Source: Lunularia cruciata (Eukaryota; Streptophyta; Marchantiopsida; Lunulariales; Lunulariaceae). From it: DNA of 64,000 nucleotides. The stretch lies in the NCBI GenBank assembly GCA_948567375.1, contig OX419757.1, positions 44,206,001-44,270,000 on the forward strand. Reading direction: 5' to 3'. Numbering within the stretch: the stretch's first letter is position 1; every line of letters begins with the position of its first letter. The notes beneath the pieces are model-generated. The model saw nothing but the letters and a program-made list of their open reading frames with translations, searched no databases and was not told the DNA's origin. The position numbers and the translations under genes were made by a program. Positions 1 to 10,378 of this stretch are shown in pieces.

Positions 1-2
1 TG

Positions 3-1893
3 AACATGCAGCAAGCCGTATTCTTCCATCAGATGTTTGTAGGAGTTCCAATGAATTGAGCGAAGTGCTTTCACCACCAAACAAGGCAGATGGTGGTTAA
101 TTCACGAACGGGCTTGCCACCACATTACTTCGCACCGTTTGCAGCACATTTCTACTTTGGACTGAACCTACTAACCAAAGAGGAGCATCATCATTTGGGG
201 TCTCACATGCATCCGGATTTACGACAAGAAGTAGCCGAGGAAGAGCGCCAGTATATGCTGCATCTTTGAGCAAACAATGAATACTTCTCAAAGACCGGAT
301 AGTAGAAGGTCAAAGAAATTACCAACCAAAGACAAAGAACTTGGCAAACCCAAAGAAGTGAGGTTGCCTCCCATGCAAAGAAAGACTCAGCGGCTGATTT
401 TAAAGACTACAAAGATAAAAAAAGATGCATCATTGGGATCAGAGTCTGGGGAAGAAACCAATTTGCAAGAGGAGGAATCCGAAGAAGAGGAGCTCACCAT
501 AAAAAGTGAGGAGTCTGGGAGCAATAGCGATGGGGAGCCAAAAGTTCAGCAATCAGTGGCAGTTAGTGAGGCTTGTCAAGCAATGGTGGTAAACAAGTCA
601 AGACCAGAAGAGAAAGAGGAGAATCCCGCGGAGCCGAGTTCAAGAGGTCTAGACGAAGAAAGTACCAAAACAATGAAGATACAAAGATCACAACTTTGGA
701 TGAAGGAGCCGATGATGGAGGAGAAGACTCAAGACAAAGATGGCGATGAAGAGGAAGAGAACTTTGGCGGAATATCATATTTGACAAAGGTGGTCACACC
801 CTTGTTGGAGATACTGAAGGATCATCGGAAGGTAATTCCCCAAGATCATAGGAAGGGGATGAACGAGTTGTAGGTAGTGATGTATTTGATGAGTGAAGTG
901 AAGGAGTTGCAAGAGCAACAAGTCCGAAGAAGTGAGGAAGTGGAAGGACTTCGGATGGAGGAAGGCTTGACAAAGAAGATGCTTACCATGTTACAAGAAA
1001 GCTGCAAAGTAAAAGAAAAAGAATTGCAGAGGCGAGACGGAGAATTAACGGAACAGGCAATGTGGCTCAGCAAGATGAAGGAGGAAGTGAGTGATGTGCG
1101 CATTGAGAATGTTCATTTGAAGGCAATGACCATTGTAATGGAGCAGGAGTTGGATAGTTTGAAGAAGAGTGCAGCGGCAAAAGATCAAGCATGGCAGAGA
1201 GAGTTGGCAGCCAAGCAAGGAGAAGAGGAATGATTACGAGAACTTGTCAGGAGCGTGGAAAGGCAGAGCATGCAATATGCAGAGGAGAAGAAGATGCTTA
1301 CTACGGAGTACAAAGACAAGTTGAAGATGTATCGTGAGGAGTTGAAGGTAGAGCGCTCTCGAGGATATGCATCGGAATCAGTGGGAGAAGTTGCAGGGAA
1401 GTTGAGAGCAATCTTAAGCACGGAGGCTGAAGGGAGATTGGGAGAAGCCCGCCTACATGAGTTGAAGTTACTTGTGCAGGAAAATTGGAAGAGAAAAGCC
1501 AAGGATGTGGACATGAACACCTTGTTGATCCGATTGAGAGAACGCGTAGATAGGAAAACGTTAGATGTAGAGAACAATGTTAGTCTTAGACTAGATTTAG
1601 TCAATTTGGAGTTAGAAAAGATTTGGAATAGTGTGATAGTGGAGAAGAAACCTGATGTTGCAAAAATAGGAATTCAAGTGTCATTGGACTTGATAATTGA
1701 CACAGTAGAGAAGAGTGGGTCAGGAGATAGAGAGTTAGGTAAGTCACTCCTGAGCTCAATTGTAGTTCCTAGCGTAGAAGTCATAGAATTAGTGAAAGAA
1801 TTGGTAGAATTAGCTATACTCAAAGAAGGAGAAATAGTAGGAAGATCATTGGGTTTGGAAGCCAATGATGAGGTAGACAACGGATCGGGATAA
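3..1893 (+). pseudogene. U3-encoded coiled-coil protein of RLG-A (broken copy)
   Basis: Four successive open stretches (about 3-275, 277-873, 877-1233, 1255-1893), separated by stops and frame changes, form one long reading frame. The first carries a conserved block, LPPHYFAPFAAHFYFGLNLL. Next come an acidic Glu/Ser-rich region, the block YLTKVVTPLLEILKDH, and a long heptad-like Lys/Glu/Leu coiled coil. The C-terminal part has LGEARLHELKLLVQ and RVDRKTLDVENNVSLRLDLV, and the frame ends near DEVDNGSG. The same blocks in the same order recur at least eight times in this window, always inside RLG-A LTRs. The frame ends about 120 bp before the LTR promoter box, so it lies in U3. I recognise no enzyme domain. 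The function is unknown; a structural or nucleic-acid-binding accessory protein is only a guess. Confidence 0.7.
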
Positions 1894-2013
1894 GTATCAA
1901 TTTTGAAATAGGAAGAGGTAGATATGAAGAGATAGATTGTTACTTGGGATCTGCAGGTAGGAAAAGATGTTAGGAAGTGGTGCCTAGGTAGGCAGGTCTG
2001 CCGTTTGCTTCAG

Positions 2014-2022
2014 TATTTAAGG
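2014..2022 (+). promoter_or_regulatory. TATA-like box of RLG-A LTR
   Basis: TATTTAAGG lies about 120 bp after the coiled-coil frame and 670 bp before the LTR end. Equivalent boxes at the same place in other copies read TATTTAAAGG (5001-5010, and reversed near 24615), so it is probably the LTR core promoter. This position puts the coiled-coil frame in U3, upstream of the transcript start in a 5' LTR but inside the transcript of a 3' LTR. Confidence 0.55.
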
Positions 2023-2694
2023 GGAGCATTCGCAGTCCTTTGTTATTCAGTATTCATATTTCTGAAGATAGATAAAGTGAAGTGCTGTTCTCAGTGCTCG
2101 TCGCTTAAGCTTAATTCCGATTGTCAATTTTGTGTTTGTAGTTGTGAGTGTGTGGAGAATTCCAAAGGGCAAGTCAGTGTGTTTGTGGATGTTGGAATCT
2201 GCAGCCTTGATCTTCATTTTGTGTGTTTGATCCTGAGTGAAGTGCATCGGAGCAATACCTTGATAGATTTGAGAAGAATTGTAGTGTTGGTAGTATTCTG
2301 CATTTGTGAGTGCAACACGAAGTTGATGTGAAGCAATTTCAATTGAGGAAGTTGTGCCTTCAGTGGAGGGGTGGAACACAATTCTGAGGCAAAATCGTGC
2401 TTTGCAATAAAGTGCCGTCTTTGGGAGAATCTGAATCATCACAATCAAGAGTTATTTGGACAGAATTTGCTATGTTGTGATTATGTGTCTGTGTATTCGT
2501 GACAAGTTGTCAAGATTGTGAGCTTGTTACTCTCTTTTGGGTGTAGTTTCTACCTAAAAGATTAAAGAAGAAACCAAAAGGAACTGCAATTGTGACTTTT
2601 GACTTTGTATTTGGACAATTCTGAATAGTATCTCTACGGGAACAAACTTTACTTACCCAATTACCGCAAAAGTGATATTTGCCGGGTTGTCACA

Positions 2695-3493
2695 CACCTG
2701 CCTCTCTTCCGAGTGCCAGTCTCCAATCCAACTCTATCCAGCAAGCCAGATTTCCTCTCTTCCCCTCTTCCTTGGGGCCATCAAGACACTTACTCTTGAT
2801 TATCTTGGTCATGAATCCTGGAAAACTCACGTTCTAGTTCCACGCCAAGAATGTCAAGACTTCAATTCTTGCGATCACATCTAACATCCAAATTGCATGA
2901 TTTCTCATTGCAAATTCAGATTTCTTCTTTCCTCCTCCCATCTTTCTTGCTTCCTCACTGTCTCTTGGGTTAACTCTCTAGAATTCTCCTCTACACACTA
3001 GTGCATCTTCAACTCTACTTCCCTTCCCCCGATCTCCTACATGACAACTCCTCAGCGGCAAAGGAAAATTGCTTGACATTGCTTCATCGTTAGCCCAATT
3101 TTTATAGAGTTTCACCTTCTTTGTCTCTCTTCAATTTGAGTTTCTACCAAGAAATCGCACCTCTTGCATACGCCTATCACTATCAAGTGTACTTCACGCG
3201 TATGATCGCCGGTTTTGGAACGGTCCCTTCTTAAATTTCTTGCCCCAAAGAAAAGTTGTTACACTATCTTTGCCTTGGGTTGAGCTCCCTCCAATATGAA
3301 GACTTCTTACTTTGGGTTGTATGCTGAGAGGGCAAGTCTGAGTACTTTTCCTTATGACTCAAAGCCACGTTACCTTGGGTTTCATCCTGAAGACTCTTTT
3401 CTTTGCCTTCTTCGGCCATATAGGCGCAATCCAACTTCTCTATACACTTCTTCTTCTCTATTTCAAGAAAAAACAAAAAATGTGGGTACCACA
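2695..3493 (-). repeat. RLG-A LTR, start portion, minus strand
   Basis: The right edge reads GTGGGTACCACA, the reverse complement of the LTR start TGTGGTACCCAC followed by ATTTTTTG. The left part (reverse complement) matches the LTR region near 47830-47900 that mentions a GAGGCTGG / AGATTGGAGACTGG tract. It is interrupted at 2694/2695 by the plus-strand LTR to its left. Immediately right of 3493 begins plus-strand coiled-coil coding sequence, so this LTR itself had inserted into the coiled-coil part of yet another RLG-A LTR. No gene is supported here. Confidence 0.75.
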
Positions 3494-4870
3494 AAGGAAG
3501 ATTGGGAGTTCCATGTGGCGATTGACCAAATGGAAGGAGGAGATATTCCTTGTTTGGAGTTGCTTGTGGTTGAGATAGAAGAGCATTAAGAAGAAGAGCC
3601 AAGGTCAGTATTCCCACGAGGAGCAGGAATGAAGAAGACTCTACAATCTACCATTGCAAGACCAAGTACAATAAGAAAAGATGAAGGAGAAGAAGAGAGC
3701 TTGGAAGAGGTTACTCTAAAGGTAAAGAGATCAAGACTTTGGGGTAAGGCATTGGTCAAAGGAGCACCAACACAAGTAGAGTACAAATACAAAGAAGATG
3801 AAGGAGATTTTGGGGGAGTAACATACTTGTCAGATTATCTATCCATTGCTGTTAGAGTTGAAGAGGGATCATCTAGATGTAAGGGATGAACCGCATGTTG
3901 TGAAGTATATGAGTAAAGAGATAGTGCAGCTGAAAGAGAAGTTAACCCAGGGAGAGACACAAGCTGAGGAGCTTTGGGTTGATGTAGTGCTTTGGTTTGA
4001 GAACTTGCAGAACTCTTTTGAGAAACAAGGAGGTGAGCTTGAGAGTCAAACTAGAGAGCTGAGTAGGCAGAAGATAGCCTTTCAGAAGTTGAAAGGAGAA
4101 CTTAATGAAGCTTGCCATACATTTGAAAGTGATTACAGACATAGTGGAACAAGAATTGGAGAGTTTAACGTCAAGTGCAGCAGAGAAGGATCAAGCATGG
4201 CAACATGAGTTAGCTAGGAGAAATAAAGAAGAAGAGAAATTGCAAGGACTTGTCATCAATATAGAAGCTCAACTTGCCCAATACATAGAGGAGAAGGAAG
4301 CATTGAAAGCAAAGTTTGAAGATGCATTGAAAATATACAGTGAAGAGTTGTAGGTGGAATGAACTTGAGATCATACATCATAGCAAGTAGGAGAAGTAGT
4401 CAAGAAGATCAAAGCAATGTTGAAGATGGAAGCAAAAGTTAAAGTGGAAGAAGTAAGACTGCATGAATTGAAGTTGTTAGTGCAGGAGACAAGGAAGAGA
4501 AAGGAAAAGGACATCAACATCAATAAATTGCTGATTTTCATAAGAGAGAGAATGGATCAAAAGTTAGAAGTATGATACAATGTTAGTCTCAGACTAAATT
4601 ATTTAGATCAGAGTTAGATGAGATTTGGAGTAGCATGAAGGTAGAATCCCAATGGATGTAAGTGAAGTAGGAGTGCAAGTGTCTTTGGGTGAGTTACCTG
4701 AGATGTTAGAAGAGATTGGGTTGGATAATAAGAAGGCAAATAGATTACCCATGATTTTAATTGTAGTTCAGACAGAAGTGGTGATAGAAATAGAAGAAGA
4801 TATAGAAGTTGTGGATGGAGCCAAAGTACAAGATATGAAGGAAGTAACATTGGGTGAAGAAGAAGAATAG
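3494..4870 (+). pseudogene. U3-encoded coiled-coil protein of RLG-A (broken, N-terminus missing)
   Basis: The first codons read EDWEFHVAIDQMEGGDIPC, matching the acidic-to-coil linker at 48680. They are followed by EEVTLKVKRSRLWGKALV, the FGGVTYLSDYLSIAV block, a coiled coil of Glu/Lys/Gln heptads (3846-4353) and the end block around 4652-4870 (VSEVGVQVSLGELPEMLEEI-like, two frames). At least five stops or frameshifts break it. It lies wholly inside an LTR, 130 bp ahead of the promoter box at 5001. It is a decayed sibling of the frame at 3-1893 and of the better copy at 47600-50160. Product function is unknown. Confidence 0.65.
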
Positions 4871-5000
4871 GTAGACATCAGATCAGATTTGTAACAAATT
4901 TGAGATTTGAATTGAAACATATGAAGAGTAGGTTGTCATTTTGGATTTGAAGATTTTTAGGGTATGGTATTTAAGTTAGTAATTGTCAAAGTGCTCTACC

Positions 5001-5010
5001 TATTTAAAGG
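5001..5010 (+). promoter_or_regulatory. TATA box of RLG-A LTR
   Basis: TATTTAAAGG, 665 bp before the LTR end. This is the best-preserved example of a box found at the same place in the RLG-A LTRs ending at 2694 and, reversed, in the solo LTRs at 23930-27733 and 36015-37937. In the 3' LTR at 50277 it has decayed to TATTGAAAGG, and in the 5' LTR ending at 40252 it is deleted. Confidence 0.6.
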
Positions 5011-5674
5011 AGACATTTGTAGTATGTTGTTGTTCAGTATTTGTATTTTTGAAGTTGAGTAAAGTGAAGTTCAGTAATTCAATGCTCATCATTTCAGCTT
5101 AATTTTGAGTATCAATCTTGTGTGTCTTTGTGAGTGTCTAGAGAAATTTGAAGTGCAAGGCAATAAGCTTGTTGGATGTTGGATTCTGCAACTTTGATTT
5201 GATTTTGTGTGTTTGATCTTGAGTGGATAGCAATTAAAGCAATCCCTTGATAGATCCATGAGGAATTGTTGTGTTGGAGTATTCTACATTTGTGATCACA
5301 ATATTGGATTGATGCAAAGCAACTTTGATCAAGGATAATGTGCCTTTAGTGGAGGGGTGGAACACATTTTTGAGTTGAAGTCATTTTGTAGCAAAGTAGC
5401 CTTGTTCAAGAAGAACTAAATCATCACAATCAAAGTTTGTTTGGAAAGAATTGGAAGTATTGTGATTATAGGTGTGATTTTATTGTGACGAGACTGTGAT
5501 TCAATGCTTGTTACTCTCTTTTGGGTGTGGTTTCTACCTGAGAGATTAAAGACAAAACCAAGAAGAACTATTTTGGTTACTTTACTTTGTATTTGACCAT
5601 TTTTTACTTGTATATTTGTAGGAACAAACTTTACTTGTTGATTACCGCAAAAGTGATAATGTTGGATTGTCACA

Positions 5675-5978
5675 TGATTACATGGTGGGGCTCACTATCA
5701 CTTGCACCATTCACACCATCTGATGAGCCAGCAGCGGGACCATTAGGGTTAGAGTCCTAGGTTGAGATCAAGGGGTAAACATTCAAAGTGTAGCTCCAGA
5801 GAGCTCACTTCTCTAATGTTGAGCCTTTGAGTTCTTGGCTATGGTGGATAGAGGCCGGCAAGAATCACATGGAGTCTCTTTGCTAGAGAGGGTGTGACTT
5901 GACTTTAATTAGTGCATAGTTGCTGGTAGATTGTTGAGTGATAGATCAAGCACTAATCTGATCAAATGTGATTTGACT
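5675..5978 (+). repeat. RLG-B LTR fragment (older, truncated)
   Basis: The stretch from TGGTGGGGCTCACTATCAC onward aligns with the middle and end of the RLG-B LTR that follows (compare CCAGAGAGCTCACTTCTCTAATGTTGAGCC at 6219 and 16313). Unlike the next copy it lacks the TATCACGCC start. Two RLG-B LTR pieces therefore lie head to tail, as after truncation or unequal recombination between elements. There is no coding capacity. Confidence 0.7.
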
Positions 5979-6425
5979 TGTATCACGCCATTTGTAGTGC
6001 TGCATCTAGATGCTCGGACACTGGAGTTCCAGTGATAGTAGTTAGAGTTATTTCAGCAGTTTCTCAACGACTACTTTCCGACAGTTAGATTGTGTTTGGG
6101 GTATTGACTTCACAATGGGGCTCATTGTCACTTTGCACCGTTTGCATCGTCGAGTGTGCCATTAGTGGGACCGTTAGGGTTTTAGAGCTAGCTCAAGTCC
6201 AGGGGGTATAGTTTCAAAGTGAGCTCCAGAGAGCTCACTTCTCTAATGTTGAGCCTTCGAGTTCCTGGCTATGGTGGACAGAGGCTGGCAAGCATCACCT
6301 GGATTCTCTATGCTTGAGTGGGTGTCGCTTGACTGTAATCAATGCCCAATTGTTGGCAGTTTATAGAGTGACAGATCAAGTACTGATCTGAGTGGAGTTG
6401 ACTTGAGAGTGGTAAGCAATCTAAT
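5979..6425 (+). repeat. 5' LTR remnant of RLG-B copy 1
   Basis: Aligns over its whole length with 16065-16511: TATCACGCCATTTGTAGTGC start, TTTCTCAACGACTACTTTC, CTCACTTCTCTAATGTTGAGCC, and GAGAGTGGTAAGCAATCT end. It lacks the roughly 100-bp block starting TGTGGCACTTTAGAG that flanks this core on both sides in the 3' LTR and in the two minus-strand LTRs. A possible degenerate initiator-Met-like primer site (TGGTATC at 6481) follows, but the match is too short to rely on. Confidence 0.7.
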
Positions 6426-6859
6426 TACATCAAAGAAGTGAAGTCAGGGGGAAATTGGGTGCAAGAACTGTGAGTGTTGGTGGTATCTCCAAGCTCGGTG
6501 GATCGTTGGTAGCTTGATTCAAGTTCAGTGTTTCACTAGTGTGCAGAAGCTCGTTCAATTGATGCAGATTTGGCAGTTAGGCAGACGGTGTGCGGAAGTG
6601 CTAGCCAAATTTTGAGCAAAGAAGGAGCAAATTTGAGCAATGGTGGTGATTTTGAGCTCAAGAGGTGAAGGCAAGACCAATTTGCTACAAGTTGGGCTCA
6701 GAAAGTCAAATTGAAGGTGGAGTTGGGAAGCTCTTCTCATGAATTTGTGATTTGGAAAAACCCGTGTTGTCAATTTGGCTCGAGTGGAAAGTTAGCAGGG
6801 GATTTGGCGGACAACCATCTTTAGGTTTTACGTCAGATTTTATGTCAGATTTTGGTTGG

Positions 6860-6903
6860 GATTTATGTCAAATTTTGGCCAGATTTGACATAAATCTGGC
6901 CAA
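6860..6903 (+). other. Two overlapping, mutually exclusive perfect hairpins
   Basis: Hairpin 1: arms GATTTATGTCAAAT (6860-6873) and ATTTGACATAAATC (6883-6896), 14 perfect pairs, 9-nt loop. Hairpin 2: arms TTGGCCAGATTT (6875-6886) and AAATCTGGCCAA (6892-6903), 12 perfect pairs, 5-nt loop. The second arm of hairpin 1 is shared with both arms of hairpin 2, so only one can form at a time. The arms are read directly from the sequence; any function is inference. Confidence 0.6.
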
Positions 6904-7174
6904 TTGCTAGTTTAGAGGACTTTCACAGATTTTGGAGAAGTTTCACCAATTTTGGAGGAGGTTTGAAGTGGCAACAAGAAAGGCCTCATTTTGGCGTTTT
7001 GAGGCTTCGAGGCATAGGGCTGTGGGCTATGAGAGGCCTAGAAGGGTCAGCAAGCCAGCTTGTTGGCGTGAGGCTAGCTAGTTTAGAGTAGATCTTGGTC
7101 ATTGGTTGGTAAAATTTGCCTTTCTTGCTAGATTGTGCGCAACAAGGTTTGACCCCTAGGTCTCTTGTTCCTAG

Positions 7175-7212
7175 ACTGGTGCCCTAGCCAACTGGTGCCC
7201 TAGCCAACTGGT
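7175..7212 (+). repeat. 16-bp tandem repeat, 2.4 units
   Basis: ACTGGTGCCCTAGCCA occurs twice in direct succession followed by ACTGGT. It lies in the RLG-B leader. Probably a simple replication-slippage product. Confidence 0.7.
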
Positions 7213-7883
7213 CCACCCTCACTTGTTGTTATAGTGATTGTGCCACTGTTATCTATACACATGTAACTTTGGCTTGGAGAGGCAATTTGATCCCATTCTT
7301 GGTGATCCTAGTAGCTTAGGACTTAGATACAAACTTCTCTTATGTCAAATGCCAAATGGTGGCAGAGTCAGTCTATGTTGTGTTATGAGATGGAGGGTTT
7401 TTGTTTGGATTTCTTGTGATTGGACCCTTTCCATTCTCTGCTTCTTGTTTGTGCACCATGTTTGTGTGAGGTGCCCTGACTTTTGATTGTTGGTGCTCTG
7501 GTGTGCTCTTGGTGGTGAGGTTGGAGTGATGACCAGTCAGACTACCTTTGTTTCTCTCTAGTGAGGCAGGAAGTGATGACCTGCAGACCGTGAGAGTGCA
7601 TGTTATGATGGCAGGTTACAGGTTGCCCTTTCCGCTAGTGTAGTTATCTCGGCTAGAGTTACATTAGTGGGTGGTGCTTAGTTGGTGTTGGCTTGTGGTG
7701 GTGTTGGCACTTGGTGTGGTACTTGCGGTTGCGACTTATGGTTGTAGTTGGTGGTTCGGGTTTGCTGTTGCGGTTACTTTGTCACGATGGAGTTCTTTGG
7801 AGATTCCAGAGGAGTTAGGCCTATAGTACGCAGTGGGGTTTACTCGGAGTGGTGCTTGGTATTAGCCTGTATCTCAAGTCGCA

Positions 7884-9478
7884 ATGAAGGAGGAGATTGA
7901 CTCTGAGTTGGAGTTCGACACAAGAGCTGATTCAGTTGAGAGTGCACTCGGTGTGTCCGCACCGTTGTTGTGGGACATGGATGAGATTTATGGGGCCTCC
8001 AAAGGCCCTAGGCGTTACTCTGGTACAGTACGTATCAAGTGGCACTTGGTACGTATCAAACTCTTGGATGACTTCATCCAAGAGTTTGATAGTTGGTGTG
8101 ATCTACAGTAGATGCGGAACCCAACTTTGTTCACACCCTTCATGGCATGGAAGAGGTTGTTTCAGCATTTGGAGGGTCCGCCAGTGGATGACTACCATGA
8201 GTTCAGGAGAGCTCATTTGGAGGAGATTGAGTTATAGAGACAATATTGGTCTCCACACTATGTCTCCATCACTTCAAGCTCGGTGGCCAGGAGTAGATTG
8301 GCTGTACTCACGAGTTCTAGCTCGAGTAGTGTTGGTGGAGCTAGTGGAGGTGCACTAGCTGGAGATAGTGCTACTACGAGTGGAGGCACCGCTGCAGGAG
8401 GTGGTGTGGTACCAGGGTTTAACCCCATGGTGGATTTTTTCTTGTGTTTGAGGTAGAACTACCAAGGAGTGCGGACTGACAAGCTGACGAGCTTGCATGA
8501 GTTTCAGCGGAAGGCTAGAGAGAGCCTACGCGAGGCATACACTCGCATGAGGCGGCTGATCAGTTTCACTCAGGGAGTTACTGAGGCCCAGGCAGTCCAG
8601 TTTTGGTATGGGATACTAGACAGGGAGTTGCGACGTAGAGTTTGTGATGCTATGTTGTTATAGGCTACTTCGCCTACTTTGGCAGTGGTCTTTGATTTGG
8701 CTGAGCGTATTGAGCTCAACATGGTGGAGGAGAGAGTGGTGTTATTTGGATTTGGTAGGGAGACCTCATCCACGGCTGTGACTTCTTCTAGAGTGTAGCA
8801 AAGTGCACCACGCCCAATTGGTTTTCAAGGACAGGAGGACAGCCCAGATCCTATGGAGCGAGTGGAGGGTCTAGTGGAGTTAGACCCTTACCCTCATTTT
8901 TGAGTCAGCAGCATCCAATGAGTGGTGGTGTTGCTTGTTGGACTTGTGGTGGACCTCACCATCGGAGAGAGTGTACTTAGGGCAGTGGACCTGATACCTC
9001 TGGTGCATCACAGCTAGCACAGAGGCAGTGTGAGCATTGCCACAGATTTGGTCACACTAGTGACCGGTGTTTTGACCTACACTTGGAGTTACAGAGTGGT
9101 AGGGCTACTATGGCAGGTAATAGAGGAGATCCAGTTCATGGAGGACGAGGTGGTAGAGGTGGTGGTAGAGGATCTACACCTAGTAGGGGTGCGGTACCTG
9201 CCCTTACTTATGATAAAGCTATGGCTACTCGGATTGAGCAGTTGGAGCAGAGATTGGCTAGTATGGCTATTGCTCAGAGGAGATCAGATTCGGGTGTTGA
9301 GGCTTCCACCTCATATACTGGTGATAGAGATGCTTTGGACTTCATGTGCAGAGCAACACAGGTGGATGCATCTGCAGCAGTGACTAGGAGTGCAGTATGT
9401 GCTCTAGAGCCTAGAGGAGCATCAATGGAGTTGGACCCACTGAGAGGAGAGGTTGGGAGACAGGTCAGACTTCCCTAG
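7884..9478 (+). pseudogene. gag: RLG-B Gag (broken)
   Basis: Gag forms the cytoplasmic particle that packages element RNA. The gag core is visible at 8469-8663 with LTSLHEFQRKARESL and RRLISFTQGVTEAQAVQFWY, typical of plant retrotransposon gag domains. It is followed by two zinc knuckles: CWTCGGPHHRREC (about 8935-8975) and CEHCHRFGHTSDRC (9029-9070, exact CX2CX4HX4C). A basic, Gly-rich tail and a short coil (AMATRIEQLEQRLASMAIAQ, about 9220) end it at 9478. Stops at 8109, 8235, 8455, 8661 and elsewhere break it. The start at 7884 (ATG AAG GAG) is the first ATG of the open region, but the true start is uncertain. Confidence 0.75.
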
Positions 9479-9499
9479 TCTTTCACACTATCTAAGGCA

Positions 9500-10290
9500 T
9501 TGCAAACGACATCCATGGTTCCTAGACGTCCCAGTGCAGGTGTGGTAGGTGGTGATGGAGTACATGATGGACTATCTGCTAGTCAGCCACCTACTACTAC
9601 ACAGACTGAGTCTAGCATGATGTTGGGGGCGGCTCAGCTGATTATGCGGCATCCTTTGTTTTCGGCCAGTGACATGTTCACATTGGGAGTTGACCCAGCC
9701 CCAATGTTCCGGTTGGCTGCCACATTGTGTGAGAGTAAGGATGGTGCAGTTCCTACTACTAGAGTAGAGGTGGTTGGTAGTGAAGCTGACTTGGTTGAGG
9801 AGCATGGGATCTATTCAGCGACCAGTGGTTTATGGCAGGCAGTAGTGGCTAGACTGGAGGAGTTGCCAGCTAGACCGGTCTTTGAGAGAGCACGGTTCAC
9901 ACCAGGTGTTGTCCTATTGGATAACCAGAGGGGGATTTTTCATTTGGTGGGACCTTTAGGGAAGGTCTATACACCACAGAGAGGCTTGTTAGACTTTGGT
10001 GCACATCCCCTTATGTTGGAGAAGGCTGTAGTTATCGGTCTGGAGTTACGGAAGACCGATGTGGAGAGGTGTCCATTTCAGATCCAGACACTCTAGGTGG
10101 TGGTTCAACATAGTACATCACACATGGAGAGCTTGTTGTCCAAGTTCAGCCTGATCATCCGACTGATAGCTCGGTGGTGAGAGCTCAAGCTATTGCAACA
10201 ATAGCTGAGTCATAGGATGTGCTAGTTGGGGGAGCAGTGTTATACCCCATGGGTTTTAGCATTGACTATTGGGAGGAGACAGCTTTATAG
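9500..10290 (+). pseudogene. RLG-B protease region (broken)
   Basis: An open stretch of 198 codons (9500-10096) ends in an aspartic-protease-like segment: GVVLLDNQRGIFHLVGPLG, then LLDFGAHPLMLEKAVVIGLE near 9987-10045. In retrotransposon proteases the active site reads D-S/T-G-A; here the middle residue is Phe, so this copy would be inactive. The fold beyond the active site continues to about 10290 in another frame. Protease would cut Gag-Pol into its mature parts. Placement directly between gag and the methyltransferase agrees with gypsy order. Confidence 0.6.
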
Positions 10291-10378
10291 ACCTGGTTGA
10301 CAGTCTGGTGAGGGATGGGTATGTTGCCTACCCGTATGCTTCAGTAGTGGCAGTCTTGGCTCACTACAGTCCGGGACC

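Larger units (their letters stand above)
1..2694 (+). repeat. RLG-A LTR, plus strand, cut by the left window edge
   Basis: The segment ends with the family's LTR terminus (CCGGGTTGTCACA, ending at 2694) after the conserved tract reading ATTACCGCAAAAGTGATAT. The same end occurs at 5674, 40252 and 50954, and reversed at 19265, 23930, 35060 and 36015. The start of this LTR lies left of the window. It contains the coiled-coil pseudogene, then a TATA-like box, then about 670 bp that would be R and U5. What follows 2694 is not a primer-binding site but the middle of a minus-strand LTR of the same family, so this copy was inserted into another RLG-A LTR. Whether it is a solo LTR or the end of an element cannot be told from here. 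Confidence 0.85.
3494..5674 (+). repeat. RLG-A LTR (3' two-thirds), plus strand
   Basis: The segment starts inside the coiled-coil frame and runs to the LTR end GGATTGTCACA at 5674. It has a clear TATTTAAAGG box at 5001-5010 and the usual R/U5 tract with CTTGTTACTCTCTTTTGGGTG near 5508. The first five bases after the LTR, TGATT, match the spacer that precedes the tRNA-Asp-type primer site in other RLG-A copies. It was therefore probably a 5' LTR whose internal part was replaced or interrupted by RLG-B sequence immediately afterwards. Confidence 0.8.
6426..7883 (+). other. RLG-B leader, no gene seen
   Basis: About 1.46 kb between LTR and gag without a convincing reading frame. It holds the two competing hairpins at 6860-6903, a 16-bp tandem repeat (7175-7212) and G/T-rich sequence. 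Such a long untranslated leader is common in plant gypsy elements and is where RNA packaging and dimerisation signals lie. Confidence 0.5.

Noticed and set aside
277-1893. Coiled-coil frames taken as a host gene
   Set aside because: The same frame occurs in at least eight LTRs with LTR ends and target duplications, so it is part of RLG-A.
6481-6500. TGGTATC as initiator-Met primer site of RLG-B
   Set aside because: Only seven bases match, the LTR end next to it is uncertain, and no second copy of this region is in the window.
7238-7486. Open frame of 82 codons in the RLG-B leader
   Set aside because: Cys/Trp/Phe-rich composition without motif, lies in an untranslated leader, no relative elsewhere in the window.
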